A stretch of 64,000 bases of DNA from Rhytidiadelphus loreus (lineage: Eukaryota; Streptophyta; Bryopsida; Hypnales; Hylocomiaceae): assembly GCA_947034895.1 (NCBI GenBank), contig OX344763.1, positions 29,759,025 to 29,823,024 on the forward strand, read 5' to 3'. Both the position numbers and the translations under genes were made by a program. Position 1 is the stretch's first letter. Each line of letters begins with the position of its first letter. The notes under the pieces are model-generated. The model was not told where the DNA came from and did not search any database. It saw only the letters and a list, made by a program, of their open reading frames with translations. Below are positions 34,031 through 44,650 of this stretch, one piece after another.

Positions 34031-35822
34031 CCCGGGGAGAACACTCACGGTTTTTAGAAAACTACGTGAGTTAAAAGATAGGGTTCATTTAATTCAAAGG
34101 GGAAAATTTTTATATAATTTGTAGAGCTACTATAGGGTTCATGAAATGCTACACACTCTAATATATATAAATTAGGGTATGTAAAAACATCATATAATAG
34201 GAATTTTTATTAATAAGTTAGCCTTGACAAATAGAAGCCATGCAAATTTTTCATAATATGATGAGTATAGATGTGGACAAATAATTTCATATGGATGATA
34301 AAATGGACATATTCAAGAAAATCTACAATGAAGGGCGGTCGACTAAAATTGTGCCATGGTACTTGTAGTGTATATATAAAAACAAACTAAATGTAAATGT
34401 AAGACATTAGCTAAAAGTGGAAAAATTGTCACATTGTATGAATAGGAAGGTTTACCTTAGTGGGTTCAACAAATTGATAATTGTACAATATGAAGATAGA
34501 ATTTATAGTTCATTTAATTCTAAGCTTTGAAGCCATATGTGTTAATCACACTCATATTGAATGAGATTTTCATGGGATAGTTTCATTAGGAATTCTAAAG
34601 TGTTCAATATTATTAACCCCTAAAGACTAGAGGGTGTTTTGGAAGAGGAAGAATCCAAAATTGCTAACTTTGATGCATTGTCTAAAATAAAAAAATTATT
34701 TAAAAAAAATCCAATTGTATAAAAGTGTATTATGTAGTTGTAATGTGTAGAAACAAATTCAGCCCATTTGACCATGTGGATTTAAAGATTATAATGTTTG
34801 AGTGAGAAAAAAAATCTTTATTTTCATTCTTGTGAACTAGGATCAATAGACTTCAAGCCCTCTTAGAATAAAATATTTGGTCTACACAAAAATGAGGATT
34901 TTGACTATTCATAAATATATGATGTTGGATTCACTCATAAAAAATTTGAATCAACTTGCAATGCAAAGAGGTTAAATGCATTGGCAATACACTAGTCTTT
35001 TTTTGATGATTTCTTGTGCGATGAGATATTTTTTAATTTGGAATCCAAATGGTTAAAAATTAGAGACAAATATTTAGAATATTTGGAAAAATTTCAATAA
35101 CTTTGACTTCACATATTGCAAGATAATAGGGCTTGAGGTTAGAAGAAAAGTTTTTTTTCTTGAAGCCACCCTAACATAGCTAATAAAGTTTGACTCCTTT
35201 GAGAATGTGATTTGAGAACTAAATTGTTTTTGATAATTGTATGCCATATTTTATTAATAACATAAATGCCAAATTTCATTAGTTGATGAGATTTTTTGCA
35301 AAAGATGCCCCAAAGATGCCCAAATTGCAAGGGCTACCAACAAAATTTAGGACAAAAAAAATTATATTTCCGCTAAAAAGATACATGTTCACACCTTGTG
35401 TCAAAATTTTATGAACATTTGACCAAATTGACTTCATAGGGACCTACCAAGAGTTTCAATTGTTCATTCAATGGACAATTGGCCTTTATGGGTTAAAAAT
35501 TGTCACTTGAATTCAATTGATTATTGTTGGTTTCACAATGTCTACCCCATACATAGATGTAGTAGATGGAAGAGATAATTTGTGAAGAAAGGTGGGGGTA
35601 AGAGAAAATTGGACACTTAAATTTTATATGTAAGATAGATCCATTTAAAAACTTGCATGAATGAATTTATAAAAACTATAGGGTATTGGAAATATGCCCT
35701 TTTTAGCTTTTTATGTAAAAATACGGTCATCTTAAATGCAATAATTAAGGTAAATAGCCCCACAAAAAATACCCTCTTAACTCAGGTATATACCTTAAAT
35801 TACAAGGAGTGACCCCCCCGAG
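34031..35822. mobile_element. hAT-type element with perfect 8-bp duplication, itself hit by a TTAA element
   Basis: AATTGGAC lies at 34023-34030 and 35823-35830. The termini are CCCGGGGAGAACACT and, reverse-complemented at the right, CTCGGGGGGGTCACT. The 876-bp TTAA-flanked element at 34617-35492 sits within it. It is non-coding and separates the two halves of the second hAT transposase copy. Confidence 0.7.
34617..35492. mobile_element. TTAA-flanked element (CCCCTAAAG family)
   Basis: TTAA is at 34613-34616 and 35493-35496. The left end is CCCCTAAAGACTAGAGGG and the right end, reverse-complemented, is CCCATAAAGGCCAATTG. The interior aligns with the elements at 13462 and 14913. Confidence 0.6.
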
Positions 35823-37125
35823 AATTGGACATGTTGGAGGTCTACTAACACTAAAAGGGCTGACGTTGAGTTTTTATGAAAATAGCATCATGTCAATTGC
35901 ACACATGGGGTCAAAGTGACCTTCCTTTGCGCAAAAGCTATGAAGAGGGAAAAATTTTCCTTCATGAAATTTTTAGTGCAATACAAGTACAATCTTCACT
36001 AACAAAATGGCTTTTTTTATGGAATTTTTTTAAATTTTTTTTGAATTACTAAAAATGAAAATCTCTACAGACCCCTTTTCTGCTATTTTTTGCTTTCAGT
36101 GGCTTCTGTAGTACTTCTTAGTAGTCTATAGTACTACATAGTACTAAATCAACGGTGTAGATCTGCAGTCGCCTTCAATCAACGATGCAGATTTGTTGAG
36201 GCGCTTCTAAAACGTAGTATTAGTAGTATTGCATAGTACTGTCAGTCCTATGGCCAAAAAACGCAGTTTTGAACGAAAAACGTGAAGTGTTTCTTGCAAC
36301 TACCCTGTACCAATTGCCCTTTTTGACATTGTTCTTGGGCATATCAAACGATGCCTTCCTCCTCCCCTCATGTTTTTGTAGCGTATCCCACTTTGGACCC
36401 AATATCTTTGGATTCTTCTCAAAAGTGGAGCAGACAGTGCATTTCACAAGGTGAACACGACCATCAGTTCCTCGAATCGGTTCTGCCCAAACCAATTTAG
36501 CAGCCCATTCATTTTGGAATTGTCCAGTGCGGTCGTAGTTCACCTTGGGCTTCTCTGGCGGTAGAATCTCTTGGAAGTTGTCGTCAAACTCCAAGTCCTC
36601 TACTCCATCAAAGATTTGGACCATATCTTGCCTCAATTGACTATAGATTTTGTAAGGTAACTTTGATGAGACACTATTGTTCCCTTTCTGTGACTGGCAA
36701 AGAGGTTCACTTTCTAGTAAATTTGTATCTATAGACATAGTGTTGAAGGGCATCAATTTCGAAGTAGAACTACCTGACCTCAAATTCGATGGTGCAGAAT
36801 CGCAAGTAGTGTACAAGGGTTGTGAATTGCTTGGGTTTCGTGAACTAGTGAAGAACTTGGCAATGGACGACGCTTTCTTCGCACTCTGCCAAGCCTTTGT
36901 ATCTTCTTGATAAACAACCTTTCCCTTCATCTCCTGGTAGCAGAGAGTGGCCTCCCTCTTTGCCTTGCAAGCAGCTGCACGGGCTAACCTCATTGCAATA
37001 GGGTTGGCAAGATCCTTTTGTCTTTGAGTAGAAGACTCTATCACTTCGATGTATTGCACCTCTGCACTCATGTCTCTCTCGTAGCCATACTCTTCAAACT
37101 CTGGACAGTTGGAGTCTTCACCCAT

Positions 37126-38144
37126 TGCAAAAGAATGCGCCTACGTCTGGCAATCACAAATGAATAGAAATGAAAATCTAAGCATAAAAGTCAACCACCG
37201 TTGGCGAGCTTGTCAAACCATGGGGGTGCCTAAAACATGAAGACAACAACATTGACAATCACCTTTGGCGAGGTAGAATCAAACCATGGTGTTGTGGACA
37301 GAACCCAAAACCAAAAATACAACTCACAAAGCAAGCAAAGGGAAATGCAAATGTACCTCCAGCTATAGCTCATTGCACTAAGCGGAAGACAAGTACACAA
37401 ACATGAAAGAGAACAAATCAATCATACTATAATATAGTCCACCAGTACTTCCCACCTCCTTTCCCTAAACAACAAAGTATAAACCACCTCCAAATGCTCA
37501 CAACTTCCATAGCTGTAATGACTACATGGAGTGGGAAGAAATGTGCTTCCTCTACAACAATTGCAACACCCATTACAAAATCAAACTCAGATTACAACGT
37601 ATTGAATTGCAACACGAAAGTGATAAACAAATGAGGGGTAGAAATGAAAGAGGTGACGTAGTGGAGAGTAGTGTGCACAATCTGGCGACTCTAACTTCTG
37701 AATCTATAGTACAATGTTGGCAACTTGGACACTTGCCCACGAAACTAAGATGGCGAAAGAAGTAGGAGGCTCCAAGACTTGCAGGCGATGGAGGCGATAG
37801 GAAGGAAGTATTTTGGTGCTCTAGTTCTCTATCGCGGTGCCGCAGAGTTGAGGAGTGGACGATAGTGGTGGCCAAGGCTAGGATTTTCAAGCCACTCACC
37901 CTAAACCCAAGGCTGCCTTCTGGCCCTAATTTATTTATTTTTAAAAAAAATTCTAAAGGCTTTTTCGCAAGGTGCTTTTGACAGGTGCTTTTTGTCCCCA
38001 TTTTGCCAGAAAAAAAGGGTTGCTTACAACCTTCCCACAACCTTATATTTGTGATTTCTATTTGAATATAACTTAGCACATCAAATTTTATCTTAATCAG
38101 AAGGGACTCTGCCAAAAAAAAGTTCCAGATTGAGTGTTGTCCAA
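37126..38144. other. no gene recognised
   Basis: This is the flank upstream of the second hAT copy. Small ORFs on both strands show no motif. It contains a GC-richer patch at about 37740-37930 with no assignable product. Confidence 0.3.
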
Positions 38145-38148
38145 TTAA

Positions 38149-38736
38149 CCCCTAAAGGACCATTGTCCCTTCGGGGGACAAATGGGATTTTGGGCATGTA
38201 CCTACGGGCATACAAATTCATAAGATTTTCTAAAACTTTTATTGAAGGTGAAGAATTGAGAGAGCTCCATGGGGTTATAATTTTTTTTGTCATTTGGACC
38301 TTCTAGCAAGAAGTTATAGACATTTTTTTACAAAGTGGGGGAGGAGGGGCAGGTCGAGCAAGGCCTGTAGCCACTGGGAGGCAGTTGACCGAAAATTTTC
38401 CCAAACATACTTCACATGGTGTACTACATGGAGAAATTAAAGCTCAACTCAGTATAGAGCAAGTTTCTTGAGATAAAAGTGGTCAAAGACGAGTAAAAGT
38501 TTTGGGCACAAAGGAAAAAAACTTTTTCTTCATGTTCTGATGCAAATATCTCACTCCAATTCATTTGAAATAGACTGATTTTTTTTCCCTCATACACCTT
38601 TTTTCTCAGTCCAAGATAAGATCCTCCTACGATTGCATTATTGAAAAAAACAAATTTTCTTACCTTATCAGTCAATCCCCTGAAAATGGCAGTTTTGACT
38701 AGCTTTTGGCCAAAACGTAGTCATGGTCCTTTAGGG
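38149..38736. mobile_element. 588-bp TTAA-type element, right target site mutated
   Basis: TTAA is at 38145-38148, followed by CCCCTAAAGGACCAT. The right end, reverse-complemented, is again CCCCTAAAGGACCAT, but the flank reads TCCT instead of TTAA. The left subterminal GTCCCTTCGGGGGAC palindrome matches the right end of the element at 13462, so this copy is in the opposite orientation. Confidence 0.65.
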
Positions 38737-38776
38737 GTCCTCGAATAACAAAAGTTTGTTATTATTTAAATTGTTA

Positions 38777-39086
38777 TGTAAGGTAGGTGGCTCTAAAACA
38801 GACCCGTCTCTAAAAGCGATCTGGCTGCAGAGGTACATTCTGCTTTCTTCGATGTACCAAAGACGTACATTTCACGAGGGGGTCGCTTTTAGAACCACTG
38901 CATTTCAAACTTCAAAAATTCATAACTAATTCCACAGAGATCCAAAAAATATGAAACGACTTGGGTTGGATGCCAATTCCATTTTTCTTCTTATGAAAAT
39001 TTACTGAAATTTGTTTCATAAATTTTAGCTTCCTCCAAAATGCAATCAGCTCTTAAAGGGTCGCTTTTAGAGCATCCTACCTTACA
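38777..39086. mobile_element. 310-bp MITE with TA duplication
   Basis: The left end is TGTAAGGTAGGTGGCTCTAA. The right end, reverse-complemented, is TGTAAGGTAGGATGCTCTAA. TA flanks both sides (38775-38776, 39087-39088). This suggests a Tc1/mariner-type MITE. It lies about 380 bp upstream of the QPT start codon. Confidence 0.7.
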
Positions 39087-39466
39087 TACATTGGTGAGTG
39101 GGTATTTCTTGTGTTCGGCTTCGCGCCGCCCAAAAGAGCAGGGCTTTGTCTGAATTGGGTTGTGCGTTTGATGGCGCTGTTGCAGCATGCCCACTCGTTG
39201 CAAACGTGGTGGCGCATGTGGGCTGTCCCTTCGATTCCCTCCTCACCTCGAAATCCGTCATACCGTTTGCGCAATTCTCACATCTTCAACCTTTCGACTC
39301 TCTCGGTTGCAGGATCATCTTCTTCCAGGTTGCATCTTCGTTCGCTCGACCTTTGTCGTGTGGACCATTCTGTGTGGTCCCTCCGGACTGGCGAATTTGG
39401 TGCCTGCGGTACTTTCTTTTTTCTAATTTTGAAAGTGGCTTGTGATGTGATCGTTTTATTGTCGTG
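39087..39466 (+). promoter_or_regulatory. QPT 5' flank / probable core promoter
   Basis: This GC-richer 380-bp stretch separates the MITE from the QPT start and should hold the QPT promoter and 5' UTR. I see no convincing TATA box. ORFs through it are overlapping and unsupported. Confidence 0.4.
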
Positions 39467-42344
39467 ATGAGGAGCAGGCGGTGCGCACTTCGGGTCATGG
39501 CTACGGTACGCTCGGAGTCAGTTTCTAAGGGTGTGAAGTTCGCCATTCCTCCTCCTGCGCATCCAACTTATGATCTTCTGCACGTAATTCGTTTATCACT
39601 TGCTGAGGATGCCGGCGACCACGGTACATTACATACTCGACTTTTGAATTCTTTGCTTGACAGATTTTTCACATCTCCTTCTGGTAAGCACAGAGGGTTT
39701 TAGGGTTCAGGGTCTTATGCGTCACTGCGAGCTAGCAAGGGAAGAATACACAACTGATGTCCTTGTTGGACTTTGAAGGAGAATCACCTCTGTTTCCCAA
39801 TACTTAGTAAAAGTTTAAGGCAATTCGAGTTTATAAGTTGAGTGGATGTGAGCCTGCAAGCATGGTAAATTCTTTATTTCAGGAACAGGTCTACGTGTGA
39901 CCAGTTATTATGTTTTTGAGGGTTTAGGGATTTAACTAAAATGAATCATTCGTGCTGCGATTTGTGTAGGTGACGTGACATGTTTAGCAACAATGACACC
40001 AGAAATTCGAGCAGAAGCTCAATTTTTGGCCAAAGCAAATGGAGTGATTGCTGGGATCGCTTTGGCAGAGATGGTGTTTACTGAAGTGGACCCATCTTTG
40101 AAGGTGATCTACTTGATATTGTGTTCACTGTTGTAGTGTCTGTGTCTATGGTATGGATTATTTTCTCATACAATGAGTTAGACATCAGTGAGTTACACAA
40201 TGATTTGCACAAGTTATAACGTCCATTCTCTTTGCTTACTACCGTATGGGAACTCAACGAGCGTTGTTGCGGCAGGTGGAGTGGAATGTTCGGGATGGGG
40301 ATTTGATTACGAAGGGTCACCGATTTGGAACTGTTACAGGTTTGTCTCTATCATATGTTGTGTTAAATCAGTCTTATTCGAGTACGCTGTTCTTTTTAAC
40401 TTTGACTCGGATGCAAAGTGATTATTTCAATGCTTGAAATTTAGAATGTCGTGATCTGGTTTCAAGTTATTTTGTCTCTATAGAGATTACCAAGCGCAGA
40501 GTTGGGTGATTCATGACCACTTATAGCTCTGCGAGTCACCGGTTGTTGCAAGGGATTCGTTGCTGCCTAAGAAGATGCAAAAATGTCAGACCCAGTTGTT
40601 AAATGCTTTGTCAGAATCGGAGAAATTTGCAAATAAACTTTCTTTTCCTACAGGAGCGGCTCAGAGCATATTGACTGCAGAAAGAGTTGTGCTGAATTTC
40701 ATGCAACGGATGAGTGGTGTCGCCACTTTGACCAAGGTAACGGGACCTTGTCAGTTTGAACATATAAACACACTTTAATAGGAATTGTGATTTTTATAGT
40801 TGAAAAATATCCTTCTCAGGATATTGTTATCTTGTAATAAGTGTTTGTGTTATTAATTTAGGTAATTCTATTTAGGTTTTCATTGCCTTCAAGTTTGCTA
40901 TGTGATTTCATCTTCTACTACCCTGCACAATTAGAGACTGATCTGTAGACACTGATTGCTCTGGCTTATTACAATTGCCTGCTCTCGTGGCAGGCTATGG
41001 CAGAAGCAGCAAAACCTGCTCGAATTTTAGAAACTAGGAAAACGGCGCCCGGGTTACGCCTGATTGACAAATGGGCAGTACGTATCTTCTCCCAGAGTCT
41101 ACGATCAGTTGCACACACTACAAAAGTATAGACTTGCAGTGAGAATGAAATTTAATCATTTCCTGTCTATGCCTTTAAACAAAAGGAATAACTCCACCTC
41201 TCTCTGCTCATGGATGAGAAGCTGTGTGACGCAGGTCTTGATAGGAGGAGGTGAAAATCACCGAATGGGTTTATTTGACATGGTTATGGTCAAGGATAAT
41301 CACATAGCCGTCGCTGGAGGAATTCAGCAAGCTATATCCGCTGTGGAGAAATATCTGAGCTCTAAGAATCTTGACATTGGTGTTGAGGTGTTCAACATAC
41401 GTGAAGTTTCACTGACTTGCACGTTTTCTGTTTCCGCAGATGAATACCCTACAAAGTCGCTATTCTTGAGATTCCTTTATCTGTATTTGATCCTGTGTTG
41501 CGTTGTTTATCCTTCCGACTTTGGACTGGGCTGGGCTTGATTCATGTCATAGATTGAGACAAGGACTTTGGAAGAGGTGCAAGAAGTACTGGACAGTGTG
41601 ACACTGGGCAAAGGCCGTGTTACACGTATTATGCTGGACAACATGGTGGTGCCTCTAGCGAACGGGGATGTAGATGTTTCTATGCTTCAACAAGCAGTGA
41701 ATTTAATCGATGGAAGATTTGAAACTGAGGTTTGCGTCCACTTGATACCATAGCTGCTTTTATAATGGAAGAAATTTGTGCATGGTTTTAATTCGAGAAT
41801 TGTCCGCTGGTCGTCTTTCACAGAGAACTATTCTAGGACTTGCATCATTTGGGGTATGTTGCCAATTCGCATTGCTCTTGAGTTGTCATGACGAGTCGCG
41901 TGATTCATGTTACACAGGCCTCCGGCAATGTGGCGCTCGATACGGTTTCTGTAATCGGTTCCACTGGTGTGACTTTTATTTCTAGGCGAGTATCTCTGTG
42001 TTCTCTCGTATTTCTCTCTAGAATGGTCTACTTTGGTGTCTTCGCTCAAGTTTCTGGTTCTGGACATGAGGTTAGCGTGCTTTTGTTGGTATTATTATTC
42101 GAAGTTCTTGGAAGGCATACGATTGCAACTGGTGTGCCTGTATCCTTTTGGTTATTATCTGGGGTACCAAACCTGCGCTGATGTTTTGTTTTATCTTTGC
42201 AAGCGTTCGCTGACGTTCTTGTTTGGTATCTGATGATGTGTGGACAGTGGGGCATTGACACACTCGGTGAAGGCCTTGGACATTTCTCTAAATGTGGACA
42301 CAAAGCTGGCTCTAGAAGTAGGCAGACGCACTAAGCGTGCATGA
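39467..42344 (+). CDS. QPT: quinolinate phosphoribosyltransferase (nicotinate-nucleotide pyrophosphorylase)
   Basis: It converts quinolinate and PRPP to nicotinate mononucleotide, the committed step of de novo NAD synthesis; in plants the enzyme is plastidial or mitochondrial. Nine exons: 39467-39623, 39970-40103, 40276-40339, 40654-40736, 40994-41077, 41235-41387, 41553-41729, 41918-41985 and 42248-42344. They encode 338 residues, close to the Arabidopsis length. Motifs in order: [60 protein letters not shown] (substrate-binding Arg/Lys), [41 protein letters not shown] and [16 protein letters not shown], ending RRTKRA with TGA. Intron 8 has a GC donor (TCTAG|GCGAGT), the only reading that gives ISSGALTHS. 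I chose the ATG at 39467; the ATG at 39497 is an alternative, and a longer transit peptide from an upstream exon is possible. No lesion is seen. Confidence 0.95.
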
Positions 42345-44176
42345 CATTGATTGTGTAATTATTGCATTTAGATTCACATGAAACAGTGCATACACTGGTT
42401 GCTGTTTCATGTCCCTTTGAGAGTTTGAAGTCCAAGCAGCTCTGTAGCCGAGTTCTTTTTGGCTTATGCCCAGGGAGGACGCGGAGGACTGAAAAGTGTC
42501 CTATGAAGTATGAATGTCTGTCAGGGAAACTGTAGAAACATACCAGCGGGGTGTATTAATTAAATGGATGTCTAATTGATGTGTCTGGTTGGTGCTTGCC
42601 GCGACTGCAATTGCACTAAGGCCACCCTGCAAGTCAGGATGTGCAAAGGACCTCTGCCTTGAAGGTTGACCCCTCAAAGACGGAGCCCATGACCGTGTAG
42701 GGAAACTTCAAAACCCTCCATTTTGTTGCTGATTATGAAAAATAAAAAGTGATTTTTTTTTTTTTTTTTTTCAGAGATGAAATCACATGACTAGAATGTG
42801 TCATAAAATTGTTCAGATTTTTTTGTGAAAATTTCAAATTATCATGGATTCTTGAAGAAAAAGTGAAGATAATTTGTATCAAATACAAAACATGCTTAAA
42901 AAATCTGAAACTTTTGAGAATAAAAGTATATTGTAGCACAATCTAAATAAAATATTTGTGTTACTTATATTTAGAAACATGGTTATAGATGCTCAACTTC
43001 AAACTTCAATAAAATGCTCCTTTAAGGAATTTTTGAAGATTTCCAAGAGTAGAAACTATACTTTAGAAGCTTCATTTTGTAAGTTTTTCTCAAAAGCAAA
43101 AGAAATCACTTTGAATGTCAAAATGAAGTTTTAAGGGAAAAAATTCAAAGTATTGAAATATATTATATTGGTATATTGGGTTTTTTATAAACTACCCCAT
43201 ACAAAAACTAGAATATCCCTAATATGACTTGATCTCCATTCATTTAATGATGCTAATATAGCAATAATAAAGTTGCACACAAAAAATTGGATGAGAATCA
43301 TGTATTTTTCAATATAAAAAAGAAGATTGTTTGATCTTCCAAAAGACACCTATAGTATAATCTTCTTAGAGTTTAATATCTTGTTAAAGTAAGCACCTTT
43401 TCATTTAAGAATTTGATATTTTTTGGCAAACTCTCGAGGGCAAACTAGTACCTCAATGATATGCCTTGTTTTTTTAAAATTAAGTCCAATTCAAAAAATA
43501 TAGTTCATGTAGTTTAAAATTTAATTCACTACTCAAATCTTACAAATCCTAAATGTTGAATACTTCATTGCATTTATCCAAATTACACTACAATATTCAA
43601 TGTGTTCACCTTTTAAATTTCAAAATCTACATCTAAATTTTAGATGGAATCATATTGTATGATTTATGACAGTAATTTGCATCTTTCAAATTAAAAAATT
43701 AGAGGATTTTGGTAATCAATATATTGTTTTTATATTTCAACTTTGAAAATCTCATTAATTTTTGTTTTTCATAAATTTTCTTATAAATTTTGAGACTCAT
43801 AGAAAACATGTAGTTTTATCTACAAAAAATATTTTGAAATATATTTCAATGAGTTGTCATGATCAAATTGCCAAACTAAGTGTAGTTTGATTTTGTTGAT
43901 ACATGAAAGGGGTAACATTTGTAACCCATTTGGATGCGAGTGTCTTTGGAGAACAATGTAGTTGACACTTGCACCTTTGGGGCCTTTTGTTGAGAGCTCG
44001 GACATTGTAAAATATTTTTTATTATTGGTCTTTGTTTAATCAACTTTGTAACACTCTTGTAGACACTAAGAGTTTGATGGATGAAAAAAAATTCTTCCAT
44101 GTAAGACAAGAATTTTGTACAAAGAGAGGATGTCTTGCATAGTAGTTTGACCTCCAATGTGTGCTTTAGGTTTTAC
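42345..44176. other. QPT 3' flank, then AT-rich repeat DNA
   Basis: About 42345-42660 is gene-like 3' flank. At about 42670, TTGACCCCTCAAAGAC resembles a decayed TTAA-family terminus. The segment 42770-43150 is related to about 14400-14800 and 3930-4330. No coding sequence is recognised. Confidence 0.4.
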
Positions 44177-44180
44177 TTAA

Positions 44181-44650
44181 CTTCTAAAACCTAGACATTT
44201 TTTGGCTAGAAAACCACTCAAAATTGTTGTTTCTATTGCATTGATGAAAAAAATTTACAAGATAGATTTTTTGAGAATATAACCATAGCATCTTGTACTA
44301 AAATTGTATGATTGAGATCATGTGGAATTTTTTGTGAATTTCAACCATACAAATTGATAGATATTTGCATTCAAAGTGAATTTTATTTTATTTTTTGACT
44401 ATGCCCAAGAATTCCAAATGGCTACGAGTGCCATTTGTTAAAAAAATTTGCACTATAGACTTTGAGATTAAAAAAAATTCTTACAAGTAATCATGTTAGG
44501 CATATGCATACCAATTTTCAAGGCAATCCAAACATTGAGCACATGCAATAAAATCTTACAATGCCACAATGTCCCAAGAATTGAAAATATATTGGGGCAT
44601 TTTTTAATCAATTTTTCTACCACAAATTTTTAGAAACCAAAAATCCAAAA
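44181..44650. mobile_element. left part of a decayed TTAA-flanked element
   Basis: TTAA is at 44177-44180, followed by CTTCTAAAACCTAGAC. The adjoining 300 bases (GAAAACCACTCAAAATTG onwards) align with the interior of the element at 13462. The right terminus was not located, so the end given is only where I lose similarity. Confidence 0.45.

Larger units (their letters stand above)
32499..37125 (-). pseudogene. second hAT-type transposase copy, catalytic residues lost
   Basis: The N-terminal part (37125-36240, ATG MGEDSNCPEFEEYG) ends in a BED/TTF-like module (QFQNEWAAKLVWAEP, VKCTVC, LQKHEGRR). The middle parts are 33768-33460 (RQPTSILQQVNNG, STVRPMLEYEERQA) and about 33140-32499 (LLCFGAHGVNTFQGIW, GVHCMAHRCNLATKSL, STRWISL). 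Compared with the copy at 30183, the first conserved Asp (ADEVTAVDN) has become Asn (CNEVSIVDN), and the second (GADGVN) is His (GAHGVN). The element at 34031-35822 and about 300 bp of A/T-rich DNA at 33150-33440 split it. The hAT dimerisation domain is not found; the CASP relic begins instead. It is diverged from copy 1, so the two are not a recent duplication. Confidence 0.65.

Noticed and set aside
39098..39467. ORFs of 115-118 codons upstream of QPT
   Set aside because: Several overlapping frames in GC-richer promoter DNA, no family similarity, and they run into the QPT start region.
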